Origin: an uncultured Acetatifactor sp.
GTDB taxonomy: Bacteria; Bacillota; Clostridia; Lachnospirales; Lachnospiraceae
NCBI GenBank assembly: GCA_910584435.1
Contig: CAJUAP010000020.1
Coordinates: 1-64,000, forward strand
Direction: 5' to 3'
Length of the DNA: 64,000 nucleotides
In this document: positions 1 to 7,551 of the stretch, one piece after another
Layout of the letters: every line of letters starts with the position of its first letter
How positions within the stretch are numbered: the stretch's first letter is position 1
Made by a program: the position numbers and the translations under genes
Notes under the pieces: generated by a model
The model's input: the letters and a program-made list of their open reading frames with translations, nothing else
What the model was told of the DNA's origin: nothing
Database searches by the model: none

Positions 1-2
1 CC

Positions 3-71
3 ATCAAAATTCCTGCGGAACTGTTTTTATACCATGAAAGAGTGGATGAATGGACCGAAACTATTTTGTAA
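3..71 (+). CDS. possible 3' end of a gene entering from the left edge
   Basis: A reading frame open from the window edge gives about 22 residues ending in DEWTETIL and a TAA stop at 69-71. Its composition is protein-like, but it is too short to identify. It may be chance, because the next 60 bases hold no terminator. Confidence 0.22.
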   Translation: MKIPAELFLYHERVDEWTETIL

Positions 72-133
72 AAATGCAATGCCAAAACAGCCCTTTTCCT
101 TCGTTATCATTTATCCATTCAGTTTTTACCGCT

Positions 134-274
134 TTACTCATATACGAACACGGAAAGTCTTGTGTATCCGGCGGCTTCGGCAGTTTTATTAATATGTGAG
201 GTCAGCTTTGCATAAGCCCGGGTTTCAGCAGCATATCCAAAATCAATCGGCTTCCGGCAGACGACATTAATGAT
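134..274 (-). pseudogene. transposase remnant (IS630-like N-terminal DNA-binding region)
   Basis: The minus strand is open between two stops and encodes about 46 residues with the segments RKPIDFGYAAET and YAKLTSHINKTAEAAGY. From memory these resemble the winged-helix part of IS630-type transposases. There is no start codon, no catalytic domain and no visible terminal inverted repeat, so only a fragment is left. The family assignment is from pattern recognition and is uncertain. Confidence 0.35.
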
Positions 275-345
275 TCAGGCTAACAATAAACTCATAAGTA
301 AATGCCTTTCCTTCCGAATATTGGTTCATCCGGAATCCTCTTGCT

Positions 346-624
346 TCAGACAATTTCGGGCGATATTTCTTTCTCGTATTTTATTGCTTCTATAAATTCC
401 TCTATTGTTTCACAATCTATCCATCCAGACCTGTTATTTATCTCGAAAAGCCTTTCATATCCGTATTTCTGTATCAGAAAATCCCATCCTTCTTTAGAGA
501 TCACAGCTAATAAAATCTGCATATAATCAAATAGCTTTTCCACATTATCCGAACAGGAGAGGTCGTCAAAAGTAAATGAAGTTCCCTGCGGAACCGGATA
601 TACATAAAACGCCGGCACACTCAT
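346..624 (-). CDS. small conserved-looking protein of unknown function
   Basis: A 92-residue acidic soluble protein with no signal peptide or membrane segment. I chose the ATG at 624 because GGGAG lies 9 bases upstream; a TTG at 648 has no comparable site. It begins 32 bases after the stop of the 657-1136 gene and is probably co-transcribed with it. I do not recognise the family. Its size, acidity and pairing resemble small immunity-type proteins, but no motif proves this. Confidence 0.6.
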   Translation of the reverse strand: MSVPAFYVYPVPQGTSFTFDDLSCSDNVEKLFDYMQILLAVISKEGWDFLIQKYGYERLFEINNRSGWIDCETIEEFIEAIKYEKEISPEIV

Positions 625-656
625 ATTTATTTTCTCCCAGAATTCCAATTGAATTG

Positions 657-1136
657 TTAAAGCCTGTCCTCACCTGGAGCATATTTCTTAATAAGAACCT
701 TTTCGCCGGGAAGCGTCCTGAATAATTCCTGCATAACCCTGCCGCCAAATTCCTGAATGCGGTCCTCCTGGGATACCTTCCCGGGATAGCCCTGCAGAAT
801 TGTAAAATACAGGTTCCAGACAATCCCTTCCATCGGAAACTTTACCCTCCCGTTTTTCTCCTGGTTAGGATATAATTGTAAAAACAGATTGCTGGCTCCA
901 TGGTTATAAATATAAATATGATCATATTCCGGCGGCTCCGCATCCGGAGTGGAACGTCCGAAGGGGCCTGTGCTCTTTCTCAGCTTCCGCTTTTTTGGGA
1001 TACGGGGATCATCGATTTCCCCGGCAATGACGCTGAGTGCTTTCTCAAATATTTTAACGATTTCTTTTTCCGGTAAATCGCCTGTTTTTAATCCGTACTC
1101 AAACGTACCATATTCATCCATATCAAAATCAGACAT
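657..1136 (-). CDS. hypothetical protein, 159 residues
   Basis: The start at 1136 has GGAGG 8 bases upstream. The protein is soluble, with an acidic N-terminus, a basic stretch (IPKKRKLRK) near residue 50, then an alpha/beta-looking body. No catalytic motif is evident and I do not recognise the family. It heads a two-gene unit with 346-624. The unit lies in a region rich in gene remnants, about 1.4 kb from a putative toxin-like metallopeptidase; a link is speculative because the genes are not contiguous. Confidence 0.6.
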   Translation of the reverse strand: MSDFDMDEYGTFEYGLKTGDLPEKEIVKIFEKALSVIAGEIDDPRIPKKRKLRKSTGPFGRSTPDAEPPEYDHIYIYNHGASNLFLQLYPNQEKNGRVKFPMEGIVWNLYFTILQGYPGKVSQEDRIQEFGGRVMQELFRTLPGEKVLIKKYAPGEDRL

Positions 1137-1218
1137 ATTCGCAGCCTCCGTATCCTGATTGATTTCCTGTTCTATTATTCCACTTCAACCTGCCGAATGA
1201 AACAGGCTTTGAAACCCC

Positions 1219-1494
1219 TCATTCTGTACTGTCCAAATCCTTTGCCATGCATAATGACTCCGGCATATCCGCATAAGGACCATAATTGGGAATTACCTGA
1301 AATCCCAGTTTCCGATATACTGCGCAGGATTCCGCCAGTAACTCCCCTGTTTCAAGAATCATTCTCCGATACCCCAGTTCCACAGCCCATTCTATCAACA
1401 GTGACACAAGGCGGCGTATCGCCAGAACACATTCTTTTCGCATTTTGTGTGCATTCTTACCTCCCGGATCATCACCTGATTCGGAACTGTCCAA
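1219..1494 (-). pseudogene. C-terminal remnant of a GNAT N-acetyltransferase
   Basis: The translation shows the last third of a GNAT fold: a helix (LVSLLIEWAVELGY), the strand RRMILETG, then SCAVYRKLGFQVIPNYG, the usual region around the C-terminal acetyl-CoA contacts. The N-terminal half with the acetyl-CoA pyrophosphate loop is absent, and the first 20 residues are unlike any GNAT. It is a truncated relic, next to a chemoreceptor relic in the same direction. Confidence 0.6.
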
Positions 1495-1503
1495 TCAAAT
1501 GAT

Positions 1504-1809
1504 TCAGTGTTTTAGACTGATTTGACAACCGGGTAGAAATTGACGCACACTGGCAAGTGCAATCTCGTCCATTAATGCCTTAATTGACTGAATGCATTCG
1601 CTGATCACCTGCATGGCTGAAATGGCAAGGTTTGTGGATTCCGTCCCCGTCTTCACATCCTGAATGGACTGGCCCACCAATGTGCCGGTGTCGCCCACAG
1701 CTTCGACAGACCTTGCCGCAAGATTTCTGGCCTCCTCCGCCACAACGGAAAATCCTTTTCCTGCACTGCCCGTATGGGCAGCATCCACGGCAATGTTGCC
1801 ATCCGCCAT
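1504..1809 (-). pseudogene. remnant of a methyl-accepting chemotaxis protein signalling domain
   Basis: The frame contains the chemoreceptor hairpin tip region and what follows (NIAVDAAHTGSAGKGFSVVA, EEARNLAARS, DVKTGTE). Intact proteins read NAAIEAARAGEAGKGF there, so the core has diverged. Sensor domain, membrane segments, HAMP and most of the coiled coil are missing. The only complete chemoreceptor of the window is at 50247-51950. Confidence 0.65.
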
Positions 1810-1950
1810 CTCCCCGCTCTGTTTTCAGAACGAAAATATTTTATCATAGCTTTCCTTAATTTTCAAGCCTCTCAATATGGCAGCTTTTCCGATGCTATTT
1901 CATTTTGTTTTCCTTCCCACATCCGTTTTAATTAAAGTTCCTTTTCGGTA

Positions 1951-1979
1951 TTGTATCAGGGGCAAAAATAGATTATAAT
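1951..1979 (+). promoter_or_regulatory. sigma-A-type promoter for the 2050 gene
   Basis: TTGTAT (1951-1956) and a perfect TATAAT (1974-1979) are separated by 17 bases. They lie about 70 bases upstream of the ATG at 2050. Confidence 0.6.
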
Positions 1980-2049
1980 GAAACCTGCCATTAAAACCAT
2001 GGAAATGGAATAATAGAATGATGAAATAATGGAATAGGAAGGAACACAA

Positions 2050-2490
2050 ATGGAAAAACACAAGAAAGAAACAGCTCCTGTCCATGACGGTGTATCTCCC
2101 ATCATGGTAACGGAAACTGAAGAGACTGCGCAATTCAGACAACTATGGAATTATCTTGTTCCGCCATCCGGACGCGCCGGAACCGCCCAGGGAGAAATTA
2201 TCCGCATTGCAGGCAGAATCCAGCATGAATTTCTGGATAACGGCTGCATGAATTGGGACGATGATTTCAAAAAAATGCTGCATGCATTTCCGCAATATCT
2301 GCGCCTTGGCAACGCCTTCAGCGAGGAAGATATCAAGTCCGCGGAGCTTCTGGCAGTTCTTCTGAGCGCCGCAGGTGATGAAGGCCGCGCTGACGATTTC
2401 CTGTGTTCGGCATTGTGTGCATGTGCCGTTACCTGGGTAAAACAGAATCCTGCGGTCATTCCCCCTTTGGAAGCGGATTATAATCGGTAG
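2050..2490 (+). CDS. hypothetical soluble protein, 146 residues
   Basis: A good promoter and a GGAAGGA ribosome site precede the ATG. The protein has no signal peptide or membrane segment. The middle is mostly helical (IIRIAGRIQHEFLDNG, FKKMLHAFPQYL), followed by an alanine- and cysteine-rich helix. I do not recognise it. It converges on the metallopeptidase gene at 2565-3935 and shares a terminator with it. Its own promoter argues that it is real. Confidence 0.7.
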   Translation: MEKHKKETAPVHDGVSPIMVTETEETAQFRQLWNYLVPPSGRAGTAQGEIIRIAGRIQHEFLDNGCMNWDDDFKKMLHAFPQYLRLGNAFSEEDIKSAELLAVLLSAAGDEGRADDFLCSALCACAVTWVKQNPAVIPPLEADYNR

Positions 2491-2500
2491 CACATAGAAA

Positions 2501-2538
2501 ATAAGCAGACAACAGTACCCTTTCTGCTGTCTGCTTAT
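2501..2538. terminator. bidirectional terminator between convergent genes
   Basis: ATAAGCAGACAACAG (2501-2515) pairs with CTGCTGTCTGCTTAT (2524-2538) with one mismatch and an 8-base loop, between the stops of the convergent genes at 2490 and 2565. The U-tract is poor on both sides. Confidence 0.6.
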
Positions 2539-2564
2539 CTCAGTTTTCCCTGAAAATATTCCGG

Positions 2565-3935
2565 CTACGCGTTTTCAGCTGCATACTCGTAGGTATCCGC
2601 ATTTTTTTCCGCCTGACCCCTGGACAATGTATAAATGCCTCTTCCATATGCGAAATCCTTGGTACCCAGAATCAAATGGGATGCTTCATGTATGATAACA
2701 CCCGGTTTGGAATCCCCTCCTGTTTCGGCAGCCCGTCGATATGCGCTGCTTAATCTGATCTGCAGCCCTGTTTCCACCCCTCTCTGCATTCTTGAACGAA
2801 TAAACGTTTCACTTACATCCTCTCCGCCGATGTGCGTTCCCGGAGGCTGTTGAGCAGCGCCAGGATATACATAACCAAAAACACCTCTTCTTCTGGAATA
2901 ATTATTTTTAAAACCTATGGCGGGTAACTTTCTGTTAATTTTATTATAATTGTCCCTTACGGTATCATAAAATGCATCCAATCCCGCAACACTTGGCACC
3001 GCAGGGTTAAAAAACTGCTGTAAATAGGCATTATTCTTCCTCAGCACATTTCCAATCATAGTGCTCGCACCACGTTTCATTTGTCGAAAATGAACAGGAT
3101 CTTCTTCATTCACATAAGCAGGTATGGATCCACTGTATTTTCTGTTTTCAATTTCCTTAATCTTATCATTTACAAGGTGCTGTGCATTCCGCAGAGTATC
3201 CTGATTACCATTCACAAATTCAGCATAAACTGCAGGCGCCCTCGTGGGACTGACTGCCGCACTATCCTGCGCTGACTTTACCTTCTTTCTGATGAATTTA
3301 ATATCTTCTGCCAGTCTGCGCAGTCCATCGTCCTGCTCCAATGTATCTTTGAAATATCCGGTTCTCCGAAAGAATCTGTCCAGCCCCTGTACCAGCTCTT
3401 TGGATGCCCCAATGGTTCTGCCGCTCACAATCTCCTCCGTATCCCCGATATTTTGATAGATTTGATTCCATCTCACTCCTGAAGGCAGTTTTGCCTGCAG
3501 ACAGCTTTTTGAGAAAGTCTGCTTCCTTATAGTGCCATGAGGCAGCGCACACTGGACTGCCTTTGCTCCCATTATGTCTGCCTCACGCTCCAGCACCGGG
3601 TCATTATTTACCGCCATGCCCTTTACCTGCATGGCGGGACGGACTCTTCCCTGCATCTGCTGCACCACATGCCATGCCTCGTGGGGCAGGTGTCGTTCCT
3701 GCCCCGAAGCCACATGAATATCCATGCCCTGGGCATAGGCCGATGCATGCAGCCTTGCCGGACGTGAAGAATGATAATGCACCCTGACATGATCCATACT
3801 ATAGCCGGACAAACTTTCAATTCCGCTTTTTAACCGATCCGGAAGGCCCGTTTGATTGACAGGCACCGGCTGCGTTTTCTTATGTGCCATGATATCGGCA
3901 GATACTTCCCTGGAACGCTGTAATACAGTATACAT
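2565..3935 (-). CDS. two-domain metallopeptidase-like protein: eCIS core (DUF4157) plus M35-like domain
   Basis: This 456-residue protein lacks a signal peptide. Residues about 38-125 match the DUF4157/eCIS core pattern: SGYSMDHVRVHY, a stretch ending in ATG-like MDIHVASG, then HEAWHVVQQMQGRV with HExxH at 85-89, and LEREAD. Residues 150-400 are an uncharacterised helical and basic linker. The last 45 residues carry a second HExxH (HEASH, 416-420), then GTKDFAYG (about 424-431) and NADTYEY, the arrangement of aspzincin (M35) endopeptidases, in which the D of GTxDxxYG is the third zinc ligand. Known family facts: DUF4157 accompanies extracellular contractile injection systems and polymorphic toxins, and M35-like domains occur as toxin tips. 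I infer a secreted or injected protease effector. No injection-system, secretion or clear immunity gene lies nearby, so the delivery route is unknown. Confidence 0.8.
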   Translation of the reverse strand: MYTVLQRSREVSADIMAHKKTQPVPVNQTGLPDRLKSGIESLSGYSMDHVRVHYHSSRPARLHASAYAQGMDIHVASGQERHLPHEAWHVVQQMQGRVRPAMQVKGMAVNNDPVLEREADIMGAKAVQCALPHGTIRKQTFSKSCLQAKLPSGVRWNQIYQNIGDTEEIVSGRTIGASKELVQGLDRFFRRTGYFKDTLEQDDGLRRLAEDIKFIRKKVKSAQDSAAVSPTRAPAVYAEFVNGNQDTLRNAQHLVNDKIKEIENRKYSGSIPAYVNEEDPVHFRQMKRGASTMIGNVLRKNNAYLQQFFNPAVPSVAGLDAFYDTVRDNYNKINRKLPAIGFKNNYSRRRGVFGYVYPGAAQQPPGTHIGGEDVSETFIRSRMQRGVETGLQIRLSSAYRRAAETGGDSKPGVIIHEASHLILGTKDFAYGRGIYTLSRGQAEKNADTYEYAAENA

Positions 3936-4134
3936 GCGGCTTCCTCCTTCTTAATAATAATCCGCTTCCACAGAACTAACAGCAGAAAATACACTGTCAT
4001 TTCAACCTTCTCCTGCTTACATTCTATCAGAAAACCACAAACAATATCTGTTTCACTATTAATCTATAGTAAGAATGGTTTTGCCCCGGAAAATATCTGC
4101 CGAAATAAATATTCCCTCTATCCAAAAGGAATGC

Positions 4135-4827
4135 TTATCCAATCCGTTCCATAAGCGTCTCCGCCTGAAAAGGCTTCGCAACAAAGGCTGCCGCGCCCAG
4201 GTGCAGTGCCTTTCTTACATTACTCTCCTGGGACAGTGCAGAAAGCATTACTACTTTCAGATCGGGCTGCATTTCCTTCATTCTCCGCAATGCCTCTATC
4301 CCATGCATAACCGGCATTACAATGTCAAGCACACATACATCTACCTTTTCCCTCTCCAGGATATCCAGACCTTCCTGACCGTTCCTTGCCTGCAGAACGG
4401 TATGCCCATGCTTCATCAGGATATCCTCCAGCATCATTCTCATAAAATCCGCATCATCCACAACCAGAACCTTTTTGCTTTCTCCTGATATGGGAACAGG
4501 AACATATTGAAAAATGTCGTCTACCTGGTTTTGGCTTAAAGATACCTCCGTATAATCTTTAGATATCCGTTCCGTATCCAAGGGTTCACTTTCAGGCAGC
4601 TTCAGTTCCTGCCCCCTGTTTACTTTCGTCGGATCAACGCCAAGCAGCTCGTCTGCCGTCACCCACAATGCCTCTGAAATCTTAGGTATCATGGCAATAT
4701 CCGGATATGATATGCCCATCTCCCATCTTGACACGGCTTGAGGCGTAATATTCAACAATGCTGCCAATTCCGCCTGGGTAATTCCCCTCTTTTGACGCCT
4801 GCACTTAATTACTTCTCCAATGTTCAT
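4135..4827 (-). CDS. XRE-type helix-turn-helix protein fused to a CheY-like receiver
   Basis: Residues 1-62 form a classical XRE/Cro helix-turn-helix (GITQAELAALLNITPQAVSR). A linker of about 50 residues follows, then a complete receiver at 118-230 with DD 124-125, phosphoacceptor D168 (CVLDIVMP), S196 and K218 (FVAKPF). In the usual response regulator the receiver comes first and the output is OmpR, NarL or LytTR; here a lambda-repressor-type HTH precedes a C-terminal receiver. I infer that phosphorylation controls DNA binding or dimerisation. No histidine kinase is adjacent, so the phosphodonor is not known. A perfect palindrome upstream is a likely autoregulatory operator. Confidence 0.85.
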   Translation of the reverse strand: MNIGEVIKCRRQKRGITQAELAALLNITPQAVSRWEMGISYPDIAMIPKISEALWVTADELLGVDPTKVNRGQELKLPESEPLDTERISKDYTEVSLSQNQVDDIFQYVPVPISGESKKVLVVDDADFMRMMLEDILMKHGHTVLQARNGQEGLDILEREKVDVCVLDIVMPVMHGIEALRRMKEMQPDLKVVMLSALSQESNVRKALHLGAAAFVAKPFQAETLMERIG

Positions 4828-4869
4828 AGCTTCCTCCGTTTCTGCATTACTTACCTGGCTTAAATTCTC

Positions 4870-4900
4870 TTATCATATATGATAAATTCAGTTTATCATG
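4870..4900. promoter_or_regulatory. palindromic operator upstream of the HTH-receiver gene
   Basis: TTATCATATATGATAA (4870-4885) is a perfect 16-base palindrome, and a third half-site TTTATCAT follows at 4892-4899. They lie 43-73 bases upstream of the start at 4827, as expected for an operator of a Cro/XRE-type regulator. Autoregulation is inferred. Confidence 0.5.
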
Positions 4901-5001
4901 CAGAAAGAAACTGCGTCAAACAAGCTGTAATTGTCCTTAAGGTCATAATGAAATAAATCGTGATTGCTTTTAAAGTCATGGCGGAGCATGCCGCATCAGT
5001 C

Positions 5002-6456
5002 TTATCGGTGCTTTCGCGCGGTATTGAGAATCCAATCCACTGCAGCCTCAGCATGCATGGGGAGTTTTTCTGAAATCTGGCCGGAAGCTCCTGTTTCGGA
5101 ATTTTCTGCACCTGTCTCAAACGCATACAGGGCGTATCTGGCCAGCAAGCCTGAGACGCGTCCGCGCTCTATAGAATTCTCGGTTCCCAGAACAATTACC
5201 ACAAGATCATGTTCAGGGCCTCCGTCATCTGCCGCCAGAGATGTGACAAGACAGGCTCCGGCTTTGTTCGTTGTTCCTGTTTTCAAGCCTGTGACACCGG
5301 GCAGATTATACAGCAGGGGATTCGTATTGCGCACATCAAGGTGAAGGGACTTTAATCCGGCAGATTGCAGCGAAGTAATATCCTTCACCTGGGGGTACAC
5401 CTTCAAGAGGTAGGATACCAGCCGGAACATATCCTCTGCACTCATACGGTTCTGACATTTTGACGGGATTGCATCTTCCGTATAGAAAGGCAGCCCGTGG
5501 CTGTTGAAAAAAACTGCCTGGGAAAGCCCCATCTCCCCTGCCTTCTGATTCATCATTTCAACAAACGCTTCCTCTGAACCGGCAATGGTTTCCGCCAGAC
5601 ACAGCGCACATTCGTTGCTGGAAGGCAGCAGTGCACCATATAGAAGCTCTTCCACGGTAATCTGATCTCCGGATTCCAACGGAAGCACCCCGTCTTCCGA
5701 CTCAGCCAGCAGTTGTACCGTATCAGAGATGGTGACGGTCTCCTCAAGGGAAATCTGCCCTGCGGAAACGGCATCCATAGTCAGGATATAAGTCATAAGC
5801 TTGGAAATGCTGGCAATCGGATAAGGTGTTTGGGATTGATACTGATAGTAGATTTCTCCGGTAGCAGCATCTCCCGCCAGCACACTATTGACTCCGTTAA
5901 AATAACCTGCTTCTTCCAATGCAGCAGGGGATATAACAAACGGAGCCTGTGTGTGAATTTCCATAGAACCTGCAACGGGAACGGTGATTTCCACATCCAG
6001 GATCATGGCCAGATCCGCAGCCATCATAAAGCAATCGTAATCACCGGAGGGCAGCTTCATAATCAGTGTATAATAATATACATTTTGTCCGCTTACTTTG
6101 AACTCATTCCGCAGCAGGGAAATATCCGGGTTCTCAATGTCTTCCCACGGAACATTCTCCACTCCCACAGGTACATAGACATCCTCCTTATTCAGCGAAA
6201 CAGCATTCTTCGTGATTTCTAAAGAAAAGGATTTGTCCGTATCCTTGAGAACCACAGCTATATCCCTCAGGGAAATATATGTATTGTGAACGTATTCATA
6301 ATCCAGGGTTTTTACAGTGTATGCAATGCCAGATTCTGTCTGCACCCGGCAATGTCCCGGAATCTCAAACCTGGCAGCCGCCCTGATAGGCAGGACAGAA
6401 CATATCAGGATTACAGCCAATATCAAAGCGCTGGTTTTCTGTATAATAACTTTCAT
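5002..6456 (-). CDS. D-alanyl-D-alanine carboxypeptidase (class C PBP, DacA/DacF type)
   Basis: A serine D,D-carboxypeptidase (peptidase S11) that trims the terminal D-Ala of peptidoglycan stem peptides outside the membrane. A signal peptide covers residues 1-27. Residues about 30-170 are an extra N-terminal beta-rich region, absent in short DacA proteins, resembling copper-amine-oxidase-N or stalk modules. The penicillin-binding fold then carries all three motifs: S216-I-S-K219, S279-S-N281 and K392-T-G394. No obvious C-terminal amphipathic anchor is visible. The gene follows 6513-7226 closely, so they probably share a transcript. The start has an AAAGGAAG site preceded by a GGAACTGGAATAG repeat. 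Confidence 0.88.
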   Translation of the reverse strand: MKVIIQKTSALILAVILICSVLPIRAAARFEIPGHCRVQTESGIAYTVKTLDYEYVHNTYISLRDIAVVLKDTDKSFSLEITKNAVSLNKEDVYVPVGVENVPWEDIENPDISLLRNEFKVSGQNVYYYTLIMKLPSGDYDCFMMAADLAMILDVEITVPVAGSMEIHTQAPFVISPAALEEAGYFNGVNSVLAGDAATGEIYYQYQSQTPYPIASISKLMTYILTMDAVSAGQISLEETVTISDTVQLLAESEDGVLPLESGDQITVEELLYGALLPSSNECALCLAETIAGSEEAFVEMMNQKAGEMGLSQAVFFNSHGLPFYTEDAIPSKCQNRMSAEDMFRLVSYLLKVYPQVKDITSLQSAGLKSLHLDVRNTNPLLYNLPGVTGLKTGTTNKAGACLVTSLAADDGGPEHDLVVIVLGTENSIERGRVSGLLARYALYAFETGAENSETGASGQISEKLPMHAEAAVDWILNTARKHR

Positions 6457-6468
6457 TTTCTTCCTTTC

Positions 6469-6533
6469 TATTCCAGTTCCGCATCCATGCGGCCGATGCC
6501 GTTTTCCTGTTTCTATTCCAGTTCCCCATCCAT
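6469..6533 (-). repeat. two copies of the GGAACTGGAATAG motif, one forming the end of a gene
   Basis: On the plus strand TATTCCAGTTCC followed by RCATCCAT-like sequence occurs at 6469-6488 and 6514-6533. The second copy is the last codons and TAG stop of the gene at 6513-7226 (MDGELE-stop). The first copy is an untranslated duplicate that leads straight into the ribosome site of the carboxypeptidase gene. Confidence 0.75.
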
Positions 6534-7226
6534 CTCTAAGGTATATATCAGCGGAGAATGAAAACCGGAGTCTTCAGACAGGATCAGCATGGAACCCTGA
6601 CGGATATAGCATTCCGTCTTCTCGATAACATCCCCTCCTGCGTCAAACTGTCTGGCCAGAATACCTTCTGCCGCTTCATAAGTACCGCTGCCATCATAAC
6701 AAACCTGCAGTTCCTCCAACGAAGGAAGCAATGCAGGACCACAGGACATCAGGTATTCCACAGTGGACATCCCGAACGTCTCGTATACCAGAGCTTCAAT
6801 GGCCTCTTTGTCCATACTGCCCGCATAGCCCGCCATGCGGAGTCTCTCAGACAAAAGATCCCTGAATGCCATGGCAAATGCCTCATAGGCAGCCTTGCTG
6901 CAGACAACATAACTTTCCGGCAGGACATTACTGCAGAAGGTGCCCTCAAAACGGGCAGTTTCTTCCAATGTCAGATGAACCTGGACGGTCAAATCCTGCA
7001 TATAAGACTCCACATCCTCCAGAGTAACGGAGACGGCTTCTATATCCTGCAGCCAGTGAAATGCTGTAACGGCAGCCTGTTCTGTCATATCAAGGTCTGT
7101 ATTCCACTCTCCTGACAGCTTCCTGTCCTCTGATGCAAAAAAGTGCAAATATGCCAGGAGGACTGTGGAAATGCTGAAAGTCAGAAACACCAGGATAAGC
7201 AGGGTATTTTTCAATGTTTTTTTCAT
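6513..7226 (-). CDS. membrane-anchored hypothetical protein
   Basis: A 237-residue protein with one N-terminal membrane helix (residues about 8-29) and the rest predicted outside the cell. The extracellular part is acidic and mainly alpha/beta, with no motif I recognise. A GGGGGATTCC ribosome site precedes the ATG. It is 56 bases upstream of the carboxypeptidase gene in the same direction, which suggests a role at the cell envelope, perhaps linked to peptidoglycan; this is inference from context only. The C-terminal MDGELE lies in a repeated sequence, so the exact tail may be a by-product of repeat expansion. Confidence 0.7.
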   Translation of the reverse strand: MKKTLKNTLLILVFLTFSISTVLLAYLHFFASEDRKLSGEWNTDLDMTEQAAVTAFHWLQDIEAVSVTLEDVESYMQDLTVQVHLTLEETARFEGTFCSNVLPESYVVCSKAAYEAFAMAFRDLLSERLRMAGYAGSMDKEAIEALVYETFGMSTVEYLMSCGPALLPSLEELQVCYDGSGTYEAAEGILARQFDAGGDVIEKTECYIRQGSMLILSEDSGFHSPLIYTLEMDGELE

Positions 7227-7431
7227 ACGGAATCCCCCTGTCCGCAGAAGCGATCGCTCTGCTTACTATCTTCTTTCTAAAAATTGTACCATAATCAGCC
7301 AAAAAGTAAAACCTCTTTTTACCCTGTGGAAATATACTAATTTGCAGCAGTTGTAACATTTCGGCCATGCCATTCATAAGTCGCCGGAATGTATATTTTC
7401 ATCAACAATTTCTCAATTTTTTTTTTTAATA

Positions 7432-7460
7432 TGGAAATGCCGCTCAGGACATGGTATAAT
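7432..7460 (+). promoter_or_regulatory. probable promoter of the 7552 lipoprotein gene
   Basis: A perfect TATAAT lies at 7455-7460, 91 bases before the ATG. The matching -35 at 7432-7437 (TGGAAA) is weak, at 17-base spacing. A run of T at about 7417-7427 lies just upstream. Confidence 0.45.
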
Positions 7461-7551
7461 GAACCCTTGGAATGCCGAATGATTACAGCATTTCATAATG
7501 TATAAGGCAGATAAACTGCCCAAATGCATAACGAAAAGAAGGAGTAAAAAA

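Noticed and set aside
302..526. 74-residue frame on the plus strand near the left edge
   Set aside because: It overlaps the better-supported minus-strand gene 346-624 and has no ribosome site.
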